Shown here piece by piece: positions 1 to 6,350 of a DNA stretch of 9,894 nucleotides (its first letter is position 1; the number at the start of each line of letters is the position of its first letter). The translations under genes were made by a program, and so were the position numbers. This DNA comes from Bacteroidales bacterium (GTDB lineage: Bacteria; Bacteroidota; Bacteroidia; Bacteroidales; JAADJA01). The stretch is taken from NCBI GenBank assembly GCA_029933495.1, contig JAOZOC010000013.1, positions 1-9,894 of the forward strand, read 5' to 3'. Below the pieces are notes generated by a model. It was not told the origin of the DNA. It saw only the letters and a list, made by a program, of their open reading frames with translations, and did not search any database.

Positions 1-2
1 GC

Positions 3-83
3 AGTAGTGGGAAAGCAACATTGGTTGTATTCAGCACGGAATCGGAGGATTGTGAGGATACGATAAGGTATGGATTAGAATAA
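3..83 (+). CDS. Possible 3' end of an upstream gene (partial)
   Basis: This frame is open from the left edge to a TAA at 81-83 and would give 26 residues ending in RYGLE. The composition looks protein-like (a hydrophobic LVVF strand followed by an acidic stretch), whereas the frame starting at base 1 gives an Arg-rich tail ending at 66 and the frame starting at base 2 stops at once. No family can be recognised from so little. The stop lies in the first copy of a 19-base repeat whose second copy carries the start codon of the next gene. The second copy also spells RYGLE and a stop, overlapping that ATG. An 83-base open stretch can easily occur by chance, so the call is tentative. Confidence 0.3.
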   Translation, partial: SSGKATLVVFSTESEDCEDTIRYGLE

Positions 84-122
84 AAATACATGTTGGAATG
101 AGATATGGATTAGAATGAAAAT
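69..122 (+). repeat. Two 19-base direct repeats around the start of the chimeric gene
   Basis: TATGGATTAGAATAAAAAT at 69-87 recurs at 104-122 with one change (A82 to G117), a spacing of 35 bases. In copy 1 the changed base lies in the TAA stop of the putative upstream frame. In copy 2 it creates the ATG at 115-117, and the same bases also read as a TGA stop in the upstream frame (an ATGA overlap). It looks like a short tandem duplication at a gene junction. Confidence 0.8.
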
Positions 123-2319
123 TCTGGTAACCGGTGGTGCGGGTTTTATAGGGAGGTGGGTAGTAAAAAAATTGATTGAAGAAGGTAATAATGTCCTGAT
201 TCTAGACGATCTCTCCAACGGCCATAAAGAAAATTTGAAGGAATTGGTTGTGACGCTGGAAGATGAAGATAAAGATGAAGATTTGGGAGAGATTCATTTT
301 ATAATTGACGGTTTGGAAAAACTTGAAGGAAGTATTGCCCTTGTAAGCAGCTTTGCAGATGTGAAAGGAGAGAGGCTTACAAGAAGTGTTTGGTTTGAAG
401 ATGTTGAAATTGAAGGAGATGCAATAGCTTATTATCCCGAAAGGGCTTATGGGCCTGTTTTATTTGTTCAATACACGCTGAGCAAAGGAACGTTAAAGCT
501 ACTTGCACAGATGCCACCGGTGGGAGAGAAGGATGGAAAAAGTGTTGATTTGCAAATTAAGGATGGTGAGCAATGGAAAACCATTAATACAGCTACGATT
601 GATACCTTATCAAGGACGGCCTTGTTTAAATTTGAAGATTGGAATGCAGAGAAAGATACTCCGTATCGCCTTGCATATAAATACTTTACATTCGATAATG
701 AATTTCGTGATTCTTTTTTTGAAGGAATAATTCGTAAAGAGCCAACTGATAAGGATGAGGTTGTAATGGCTGCTTTCACAGGAAATAACGACCTGGGGTT
801 TCCAAATAACGATCTTGTCCGGAATGTTACTTATCATAATCCTGATCTATTATTCTTTTCAGGTGACCAGATATATGAGTATATTGGCGGATATGGTGTA
901 TTGCGGCTGAGGAAAGGAAATATTGGCCGGCCGGTACTTGATTATCTTAGAAAATGGTATATGTTCGGGTGGGTGTATCGCGATCTTATGAGAGACCGTC
1001 CGTCAATCTCCATACCTGATGATCATGATGTTTTTCAGAGTAATCTTTGGGGGGCAGGAGGAATCGAAGCAATTCACGATACGGACTATACTTCTCAGCA
1101 AACCTGCGGTGGTTATACAATGCCACCGGAATGGATTAATATGGTTCAACGAACTCAGACAGGAAACCTGCCCGATCCTTTCGACACTACTTCCATTGCT
1201 CAAAATATTAGTGTTTACTATACAAGCCTGGATTATGGCGGAATCAGTTTTGCGATTCTGGAAGATCGTAAATTTAAATCAGGTCCGCAGATGTTACTAC
1301 CTGAAGCACAAATCTGGAATGGTTGGCCACAGAATCCCGAATTTGATGTAATAAGCAAATCGGATGTTAGTGAAGCTGTTCTGCTTGGCGAAAGGCAGCT
1401 GAATTTTCTTGAAAAATGGGCGGCTGATTGGTCTGGAAATGTGAAGATTAAGGCTGTTTTATCACAAACGATTTTTGCAAACGTAGCTACTCTTCCGGCT
1501 GATGCAATGAGTGATGCTGTTGTGCCGAAGTTGAGAATATTACCGAAAGGTGAGTATCCTTCTAATGATAAACCTGTTACTGATTTTGATTCCAACGGAT
1601 GGCCTATGACTGGCAGGAATAAAGCTGTTGATAAACTCAGGAAAGCTTATGCTGTTCATATTGCCGGTGATCAGCATCTTGGGTCGGCAATACAATACGG
1701 AGAAAAACACTGGCACGATGGAGGTTATGCTTTTTGTGTGCCTTCTGTATCTAATATATGGCCCCGCAGATGGTATCCATCAGAAGAAGGAAAAAATCAT
1801 AAAACCGGTATGCCGAAATATACAGGAGATTATAGGGATGGTTTTGGTAATCTGATTTCAGTTTATGCAGTTTCAAATCCTTATTTTACAGGAGAAAAGC
1901 CAGCCCGTCTTTATGATAGGGCCGTTGGGTATGGGATTATCCGGTTTAATAAGAAAACAAGGGATATAACCTTTGAGTGCTGGCCCAGGCAGGTTGATGT
2001 TTCCGGGAAGGATGCGATGCAATACGATGGATGGCCAATTACAATTAATCAGTTTGATAATAATAATCAAAGTGCGGAGTTTTATCTTCCTTCAATAAAA
2101 GTTACAGGAATGGATAATCCTGTAATAAGAGTGTCGGATGAAAAAGGTGTAATTTTATATACAGTCAGAATAAAGGGTACTGAATTTCAGCCAAAAGTTT
2201 ATAACAAAGGCAGTTTTACAATTAGCATCGGTGAGCCTGAAACTGAAAAATGGAAGACTTTTGAAAATAATTTTTCCAAAAAGGATAAGAATGTAGGCAC
2301 TATTAAGGTTGATCTGTAA
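115..2319 (+). CDS. Chimeric protein: epimerase N-terminus fused to PhoD-like metallophosphatase
   Basis: Residues 1-44 are the first beta-alpha-beta unit of an extended short-chain dehydrogenase/UDP-sugar epimerase: the glycine loop GGAGFIG (7-13) and the strand ending LDDLSNGHKENL, typical of GalE-like enzymes. The rest of an epimerase (catalytic YxxxK, substrate domain) is absent. From about residue 50 the protein is a complete PhoD-like alkaline phosphatase/phosphodiesterase: a beta-sandwich front (about 58-205), then metal-site motifs GDQIYE (250-255), PDDHDV (301-306) and GDQH (518-521), and a C-terminal beta domain (about 650-734). Such phosphatases act outside the cytoplasm and carry a signal peptide; here the Rossmann piece replaces it, so the product should stay in the cytoplasm or be inactive. 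The ATG at 115 is the only start giving the Rossmann motif, and no strong ribosome binding site is visible. It may be a real in-frame fusion or a misjoin; the phosphatase identity is firm, the intact fusion less so. Confidence 0.85.
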   Translation: MKILVTGGAGFIGRWVVKKLIEEGNNVLILDDLSNGHKENLKELVVTLEDEDKDEDLGEIHFIIDGLEKLEGSIALVSSFADVKGERLTRSVWFEDVEIEGDAIAYYPERAYGPVLFVQYTLSKGTLKLLAQMPPVGEKDGKSVDLQIKDGEQWKTINTATIDTLSRTALFKFEDWNAEKDTPYRLAYKYFTFDNEFRDSFFEGIIRKEPTDKDEVVMAAFTGNNDLGFPNNDLVRNVTYHNPDLLFFSGDQIYEYIGGYGVLRLRKGNIGRPVLDYLRKWYMFGWVYRDLMRDRPSISIPDDHDVFQSNLWGAGGIEAIHDTDYTSQQTCGGYTMPPEWINMVQRTQTGNLPDPFDTTSIAQNISVYYTSLDYGGISFAILEDRKFKSGPQMLLPEAQIWNGWPQNPEFDVISKSDVSEAVLLGERQLNFLEKWAADWSGNVKIKAVLSQTIFANVATLPADAMSDAVVPKLRILPKGEYPSNDKPVTDFDSNGWPMTGRNKAVDKLRKAYAVHIAGDQHLGSAIQYGEKHWHDGGYAFCVPSVSNIWPRRWYPSEEGKNHKTGMPKYTGDYRDGFGNLISVYAVSNPYFTGEKPARLYDRAVGYGIIRFNKKTRDITFECWPRQVDVSGKDAMQYDGWPITINQFDNNNQSAEFYLPSIKVTGMDNPVIRVSDEKGVILYTVRIKGTEFQPKVYNKGSFTISIGEPETEKWKTFENNFSKKDKNVGTIKVDL

Positions 2320-2351
2320 CAACCAATCTTGAAAGGTAATTTATATTTTAT

Positions 2352-2381
2352 TTTGACAATTTCCGGAATTTTGTACTTTAG
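2352..2381 (+). promoter_or_regulatory. Bacteroidota-type promoter for the secreted dockerin-like protein gene
   Basis: TTTG at 2352-2355 is followed after 18 bases by TACTTTAG at 2374-2381, one mismatch from TAnnTTTG. This is the spacing expected for the Bacteroidota housekeeping sigma factor. It ends 32 bases before the chosen ATG at 2414. An 8-base palindrome, TTCCGGAA (2361-2368), lies in the spacer and could be an operator, though that is only a possibility. Confidence 0.6.
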
Positions 2382-2413
2382 CGCAATTATTGATAAATCA
2401 AACTATTATACTT

Positions 2414-3628
2414 ATGAAAACTAAAAAATTATCTCTTATTATGAAAATCATCCCTGTCATTTTAGTTGCTGTTTTATTGATGTTAAACCAGGCCAGATCA
2501 CAAGATAACTCTGTGAAAATGTTTCTTGATGGGTCAAAAAGTGCTGACAGTCTGTTATCACTGGCTGTTGCTGGTAACAGCTACAGTGACGAAACTTTAG
2601 TATATTTTTATTACCCGGCAACCGTAGGCTTTGATTCGGAGTATGATGCATATAAAATTCCTGGAATATATGCTGCGCCGCAGCTTTTTTCTATTATTGA
2701 ATGTTGTAATCTTGCTGTAAATGTTTTGCCGACATTCTCAACAAATTACATTGTGCAGTTGGGGTTTAGTGTGGGTGCCGATACTGATTACACAATTACT
2801 GCTGACGGTGTTGATACATTCGATCCATCGACAACTGTTTATCTGCTCGATAGCAGGGATAATGTTCTTGTAAACCTGAACACAACACCCATATACACTT
2901 TTAATGCAACTCCTGATGATTGTCTCAAGCGATTCAAACTGTATTTTGATCTTACTTCAAAATTTGTTGCATTAAATGCTTTTCTCGAAGGTCCGTTTAA
3001 TGGAGCGGATATGAATTCCAATCTCCAATCCAATGGTATGATCCCTCTCAATCAACCTTATAATGTCTTTCCGTGGAATTATTCTGGTAGTGAATCAGTT
3101 TCATCAGTACCTGCGAATGTTGTGGATTGGGTTTTGGTGGAATTACGTGATGCTGCCGATGCTGCATCAGCCTCTCCCAGCACAATGGTAAGTCGCCAGG
3201 CTGCTTTTTTGATGAATGATGGAAGTATAAAATATACTGACGCCTGTGCAAATCTTGATTTTAATGTCACATTATCACAAGGAATGTTTATCGTTATTCA
3301 TCACCGCAACCATTTGGATATTATGTCTGCAACAGCTCTTACCGAAACAGACGGTGTTTACCAATTTGATTTTTCATCAGGAGTAAATCAGGTCTTTGGT
3401 GGAAGTCTTACCCATAGCGAACTCACAACAGGAGTGTGGGGAATGACGAGTGGCGACGGGAACGGAGATGGTGAAGTTGATAATGTTGATAAGGATGACG
3501 TCTGGGTACCTGAGGGAAGTTCAATTGGCTATCTTTCCGGCGATTATGATATGAGTGGTGCCGTGAATAATGTTGATCTTAACCTGTGGGATACAAACAG
3601 CGGCAAAGGTAGTGGTGTGCCGGATTAA
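2414..3628 (+). CDS. Secreted protein with C-terminal dockerin-like calcium loops
   Basis: The product has 404 residues from the ATG at 2414. A TTG start at 2390 is possible but would put eight residues before a good signal peptide and lies close to the promoter. Residues 1-30 form the signal (basic MKTKK, hydrophobic core IIPVILVAVLLML, likely cleavage after ARSQ). Residues about 40-178 look like a beta-sandwich of the kind common in Bacteroidota surface proteins. Residues about 186-340 hold a second conserved module containing FLEGPF, IPLNQPYN, PWNY and VDWVLVELRD. The end (347-390) has two aspartate-rich loops, GDGNGDGEVDNVD and GDYDMSGAVNNVD, resembling dockerin/EF-hand calcium sites. No standard type IX sorting tail is seen, which is odd for this family. 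The function is unknown: surface adhesion or a scaffold is the best guess. It has its own promoter and is transcribed toward the sulfatase gene. Confidence 0.85.
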   Translation: MKTKKLSLIMKIIPVILVAVLLMLNQARSQDNSVKMFLDGSKSADSLLSLAVAGNSYSDETLVYFYYPATVGFDSEYDAYKIPGIYAAPQLFSIIECCNLAVNVLPTFSTNYIVQLGFSVGADTDYTITADGVDTFDPSTTVYLLDSRDNVLVNLNTTPIYTFNATPDDCLKRFKLYFDLTSKFVALNAFLEGPFNGADMNSNLQSNGMIPLNQPYNVFPWNYSGSESVSSVPANVVDWVLVELRDAADAASASPSTMVSRQAAFLMNDGSIKYTDACANLDFNVTLSQGMFIVIHHRNHLDIMSATALTETDGVYQFDFSSGVNQVFGGSLTHSELTTGVWGMTSGDGNGDGEVDNVDKDDVWVPEGSSIGYLSGDYDMSGAVNNVDLNLWDTNSGKGSGVPD

Positions 3629-3745
3629 TTTAATAAGCGATGGTTTCCGGTTTTAAGTGAATGTTTTTTGTGGTGCTTCATTTTGCCGAATGGGGGAGGT
3701 GATTAAAAAAGCTGATATAGCAGTATTTTATAAAATTTTAAACGA

Positions 3746-5251
3746 ATGAAAAAGCCCCTTGTCTTGTTCCTGATTCTGACAGGAATAGTTTTCGTGAGTT
3801 GTAAAGACCAGCTAAATAAACAAAAGCCGCCCAATATAATTTTTGTCGTAGTTGATGACCTCGGATGGAAAGATGTTGGTTTTATGGGAAGTGAATTCTA
3901 CGACACACCAAATATTAATAAACTGGCATCCGATGGAATGGTGTTCACAAACGCATATGCCTCTTGTGCCGTGTGTTCTCCCACACGAGCTTCCATTCTC
4001 ACAGGCCGCTATCCTGCACGTATCGGCATTACTGATTGGATAAGGGGCAGATATTCCGGTTTTGAAGTTCCTGAGGATAAGAAGAGCCCTACGGGCTATT
4101 ATAATAATCCCAATCGGGCTTTACAGACTCCTGAAAACCCACACTGGATGGAACTTAGCGAAGTTACCATTGCCGAAATGCTAAAAACAAAAGGGTATAC
4201 TACAGGCCATATCGGAAAATGGCATCTTGGTCCGGATGAGTGGCTGCCAACAGGGCAGGGCTTTGATGTGAATATAGGAGGTGAAGATTATGGCCAGCCA
4301 CCAATCTATTTCGATCCTTATAAAAGAGGCAAGTTTTACATTGAAACACTACCTTCACGAAAAGAGGGTGAATATCTTACTGACAGGGAAGGGGATGAAG
4401 CGGTTAAGTTTATCAGAGAGAACAGGGATAATCCCTTTTTCCTTAATCTGTGGCATTATGCAGTTCATACTCCTTTGCAGGCAAAAGAAAATTATATTGA
4501 GAACTCAAAAAAGCGGGCCGATGCTCTTGGAATTGATCCGTTGGGTCCGGATGAAGATGTTGGAGGAGTTTTTCGTACTGGAATTCCTTTGCAGGGTCAG
4601 AGAAATCCAACTTATGCTGCAATGATCAAAAGTGTAGATGAGGCAATGGGAAAGGTTCTGAGAACACTTGATAGTCTTGGCCTTAGGGAAAATACGATTA
4701 TTGTTTTCTTTTCGGATAATGGTGGACATATTGTCTCAACTGACAATGCTCCTTTGCGTATGGGCAAGGGGTATCCCTATGAGGGAGGAATAAGGGAGCC
4801 TTTGATAATCAGTATTCCAGGAATAACACAACCGGGTAGCTCCTGCGATGTCCCTGTATCAAGCATAGATTTTTTCCCAACTCTGCTATCTGTTTTAGAA
4901 ATAGACATTCCTGATACTCTTATTATTGATGGAAGGGATCTTACTCCATTGTTGGCAAATAAAAAAGGTTTTGACCGTGAGGATCTTTTCTGGCATTTTC
5001 CACATTACTGGTGGGGTAACCATGTAAGGCCATACAGCATTATCAGGTCAGGCGACTGGAAACTGATTAAACACTGGGAAGGTGAAATGGAGCTTTTTAA
5101 TCTGAAAGATGATATCTCCGAAACAACAAATCTGGCTGATGAAAATCCCGCTAAGCGTATTGAGCTGGAAAATAAACTGAACAAATGGCTGAAAGAGACA
5201 AACGCAAGGCTGCCTATTCCAAATCCTGACTATTTACCTTTGAAGAATTAG
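3746..5251 (+). CDS. Type I sulfatase, probable lipoprotein
   Basis: This 501-residue enzyme hydrolyses sulfate esters, most likely on sulfated glycans, outside the cytoplasm. The N-terminus (MKKPLVLFLILTGIVFVSC) is a lipoprotein-type signal with the lipidated cysteine at 19; phenylalanine at -3 makes the lipobox imperfect, so plain secretion is an alternative. Active-site residues are all present: D37 and D38 (VVVDDLGW), the formylglycine motif CSPTR with C77 as the modified residue and R81, GKWH with K158 and H160, H241, D324-N325 (FFSDNGG), and K341. The C-terminal subdomain carries WKLI and a NLADENP motif, usual for arylsulfatase A-like enzymes, and the length is normal. It needs a formylglycine-generating enzyme, not encoded here. 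The substrate cannot be read from the sequence. It lies 117 bases after the secreted dockerin-like protein gene; no clear promoter was found in the gap. Confidence 0.95.
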   Translation: MKKPLVLFLILTGIVFVSCKDQLNKQKPPNIIFVVVDDLGWKDVGFMGSEFYDTPNINKLASDGMVFTNAYASCAVCSPTRASILTGRYPARIGITDWIRGRYSGFEVPEDKKSPTGYYNNPNRALQTPENPHWMELSEVTIAEMLKTKGYTTGHIGKWHLGPDEWLPTGQGFDVNIGGEDYGQPPIYFDPYKRGKFYIETLPSRKEGEYLTDREGDEAVKFIRENRDNPFFLNLWHYAVHTPLQAKENYIENSKKRADALGIDPLGPDEDVGGVFRTGIPLQGQRNPTYAAMIKSVDEAMGKVLRTLDSLGLRENTIIVFFSDNGGHIVSTDNAPLRMGKGYPYEGGIREPLIISIPGITQPGSSCDVPVSSIDFFPTLLSVLEIDIPDTLIIDGRDLTPLLANKKGFDREDLFWHFPHYWWGNHVRPYSIIRSGDWKLIKHWEGEMELFNLKDDISETTNLADENPAKRIELENKLNKWLKETNARLPIPNPDYLPLKN

Positions 5252-5422
5252 TAAAAATAAACTTTGAAATGCATCCTCCTGCTGTTTGCATTGGAGTCAG
5301 CTTATAATTCCTCAACCCTTACCTTCTGTTGGTGTTGTCATCAATAGATTAAATTCAATAAAATAATATCATCAGGAAATATGATCATTATAATGCGCAG
5401 TTAACCTCCGGTAATTTATGTG

Positions 5423-5434
5423 TACTATATAGTA
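5423..5434. promoter_or_regulatory. Perfect 12-base palindrome, candidate operator
   Basis: TACTATATAGTA reads identically on both strands. It lies about 110 bases upstream of the candidate promoter box and 340 bases before the heme-copper subunit II start. I know of no regulator for this exact sequence. Confidence 0.35.
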
Positions 5435-5513
5435 TTGAACCTGCAACAAACAGAAGCAGAGTCTTTTCCTTTTTAGAATTAAAATAAATTACAAGGTCTT
5501 ATCAAAATAATAT

Positions 5514-5553
5514 CATATATCTATATGTATATACAAAAAAGATTTTACATTTG
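5514..5553 (+). promoter_or_regulatory. Candidate promoter with TACATTTG box and adjacent inverted repeat
   Basis: TACATTTG at 5546-5553 matches the Bacteroidota -7 box TAnnTTTG exactly. The -33 position (about 5524-5527) holds only TATG, so the upstream element is weak and an activator may be needed. The inverted repeat CATATA-TC-TATATG (5514-5527) overlaps that position, where a bound regulator would control access. Transcription from here would cross the broken Rrf2 gene and the two heme-copper genes. Confidence 0.5.
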
Positions 5554-5580
5554 CCTAAATAATATCAAAAGGTGTCATTT

Positions 5581-5764
5581 ATGATTTTCAATAAGACTTC
5601 GGAATACGCTTTACGGACAATAACTTTTATGACAGCTGATGCATAAAAAATGGGCTGTTGCAAAAGAAGCTATTGAGAGTATTCTCGTGACAATCACTTT
5701 GGCAGATATTAAAAATAATGGTACTCACATTTTTGTGACTGGAAACACTTTAGTACTCACTTAA
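5581..5764 (+). pseudogene. Broken N-terminal fragment of an Rrf2-family regulator
   Basis: The ATG at 5581 opens 21 codons, MIFNKTSEYALRTITFMTADA, stopping at TAA 5644-5646. The start, in particular KTSEYALR, is the hallmark beginning of Rrf2-family winged-helix proteins. A +1 shift at about 5639-5650 joins a second frame (41 codons, stop 5762-5764) that begins MHKKWAVAKEAIESI, where Rrf2 proteins have the AKEIAE recognition helix region. Later residues match the family poorly, and the C-terminal half with the cluster-binding cysteines is missing. The family includes the NO sensor NsrR and the Fe-S sensor IscR. The fragment ends 11 bases before the heme-copper subunit II gene, so it may be what remains of the local regulator. 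The N-terminal motif is a good match; the second half is inference. Confidence 0.6.
5721..5760 (+). repeat. Pair of GTACTCAC direct repeats before subunit II start
   Basis: GTACTCAC occurs at 5721-5728 and 5753-5760, 32 bases apart, about three helix turns, so both lie on the same face of the DNA. The second ends 15 bases before the ATG at 5776. The first is part of an inverted repeat TCAC-ATTTTT-GTGA (5725-5738). They may be regulator sites inside the dead Rrf2 gene. Confidence 0.35.
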
Positions 5765-5775
5765 TAATTTTTATT

Positions 5776-6324
5776 ATGGTAGATTCAAATCTCGTTTTAA
5801 ACGGACAAACATTTGCATATACTATTTATGCAATTGTAATCATTTTGCTTATGGCCTGGTTTGGTTATAAGATTACGAAAACCGGAAAAACCGGTGTACT
5901 GCAAACAAGATTATTCACAGTTTTAGTGATATTCTTGACTCTTTTGGGCGTTTCGCTCCACATTGTAACAAATCTCACAATTCCATGGGTTTCTATTGAC
6001 TTGAACAGGAGTGAAATTACACCTGATAGGGTATTTAATATTTCGGTAGCTGATCATCAGTTCAGGTTGCCGGAAGAAAAAATGACTGCAAAAGTCGGTG
6101 AGATTGTGTTGTTTGATGTTACATCAAGTGATCTGACATACGGATTTGGTGTGTTTAGAAAAGATAACACTATGGTGTGCCAAATGCAGGTAGTCCCCTG
6201 GCACAGGAATGACTTGATGTGGAAATTTGAAAAACCCGGGATATATACTATCCGGTCTACTGAGTACTCCGGCCCTAAAGGGCATCAGATGATTTTAAAG
6301 GATGTATTGGAAATAAAGGAATAA
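5776..6324 (+). CDS. Heme-copper oxidoreductase subunit II-like protein without CuA site
   Basis: The 182-residue protein has two membrane helices (about 13-33 and 45-66) and a cupredoxin domain outside the membrane, the layout of cytochrome oxidase subunit II. The family fingerprints are still readable: SSDLTYGF (117-124) corresponds to SxDVxHGF, and STEYSGPKGHQM (161-172) corresponds to CxEYCGxGHxxM. However, the CuA ligands are gone: the first His is Y122, both bridging cysteines are Ser (161, 165), and the Met is shifted by one; only H170 remains. The domain therefore cannot hold a normal CuA centre, and electrons must reach subunit I by another route, perhaps quinol or a donor binding directly. 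It is 26 bases from the subunit I gene and surely co-transcribed with it. The loss is conservative and the fold intact, which suggests a functional family rather than decay. Confidence 0.85.
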   Translation: MVDSNLVLNGQTFAYTIYAIVIILLMAWFGYKITKTGKTGVLQTRLFTVLVIFLTLLGVSLHIVTNLTIPWVSIDLNRSEITPDRVFNISVADHQFRLPEEKMTAKVGEIVLFDVTSSDLTYGFGVFRKDNTMVCQMQVVPWHRNDLMWKFEKPGIYTIRSTEYSGPKGHQMILKDVLEIKE

Positions 6325-6350
6325 GTACTAATCAAGAAAAATATAAGACT

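Larger units (their letters stand above)
5361..5567 (+). repeat. Three direct copies of AAATAATATCA
   Basis: The 11-mer occurs perfectly at 5361-5371, 5505-5515 and 5557-5567. The first two share further flanking bases (AAAATAATATCAT). Copy two lies 31 bases upstream of the TACATTTG promoter box and copy three four bases after it, positions that would suit binding sites of a transcription factor. The sequence is AT-rich, so chance recurrence is possible. Confidence 0.5.
5252..5580. other. Non-coding leader region before the heme-copper operon
   Basis: No credible gene was found in these 329 bases. AATGCA (5268-5273) and TGCATT (5287-5292) could form a weak hairpin behind the sulfatase gene, but no T-run follows, so it is not a convincing terminator. 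The rest is very AT-rich and holds an 8-base palindrome ATGATCAT (5381-5388), a 12-base palindrome, an 11-base repeat in three copies (two here outside the promoter zone, one just after it) and a promoter box, listed separately. The density of symmetric elements suggests a regulatory region for the genes downstream. Confidence 0.5.

Noticed and set aside
1233..1595. 120-codon open frame on the - strand inside the phosphatase
   Set aside because: It lies wholly within a well-supported domain on the other strand and shows no family features.
2390..2413. TTG start for the secreted dockerin-like protein
   Set aside because: It lies only nine bases after the promoter box, leaving almost no leader, and adds residues before the signal peptide.
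5268..5292. Hairpin after the sulfatase gene as terminator
   Set aside because: The arms are only six bases, the loop is 13 bases and no T-run follows.
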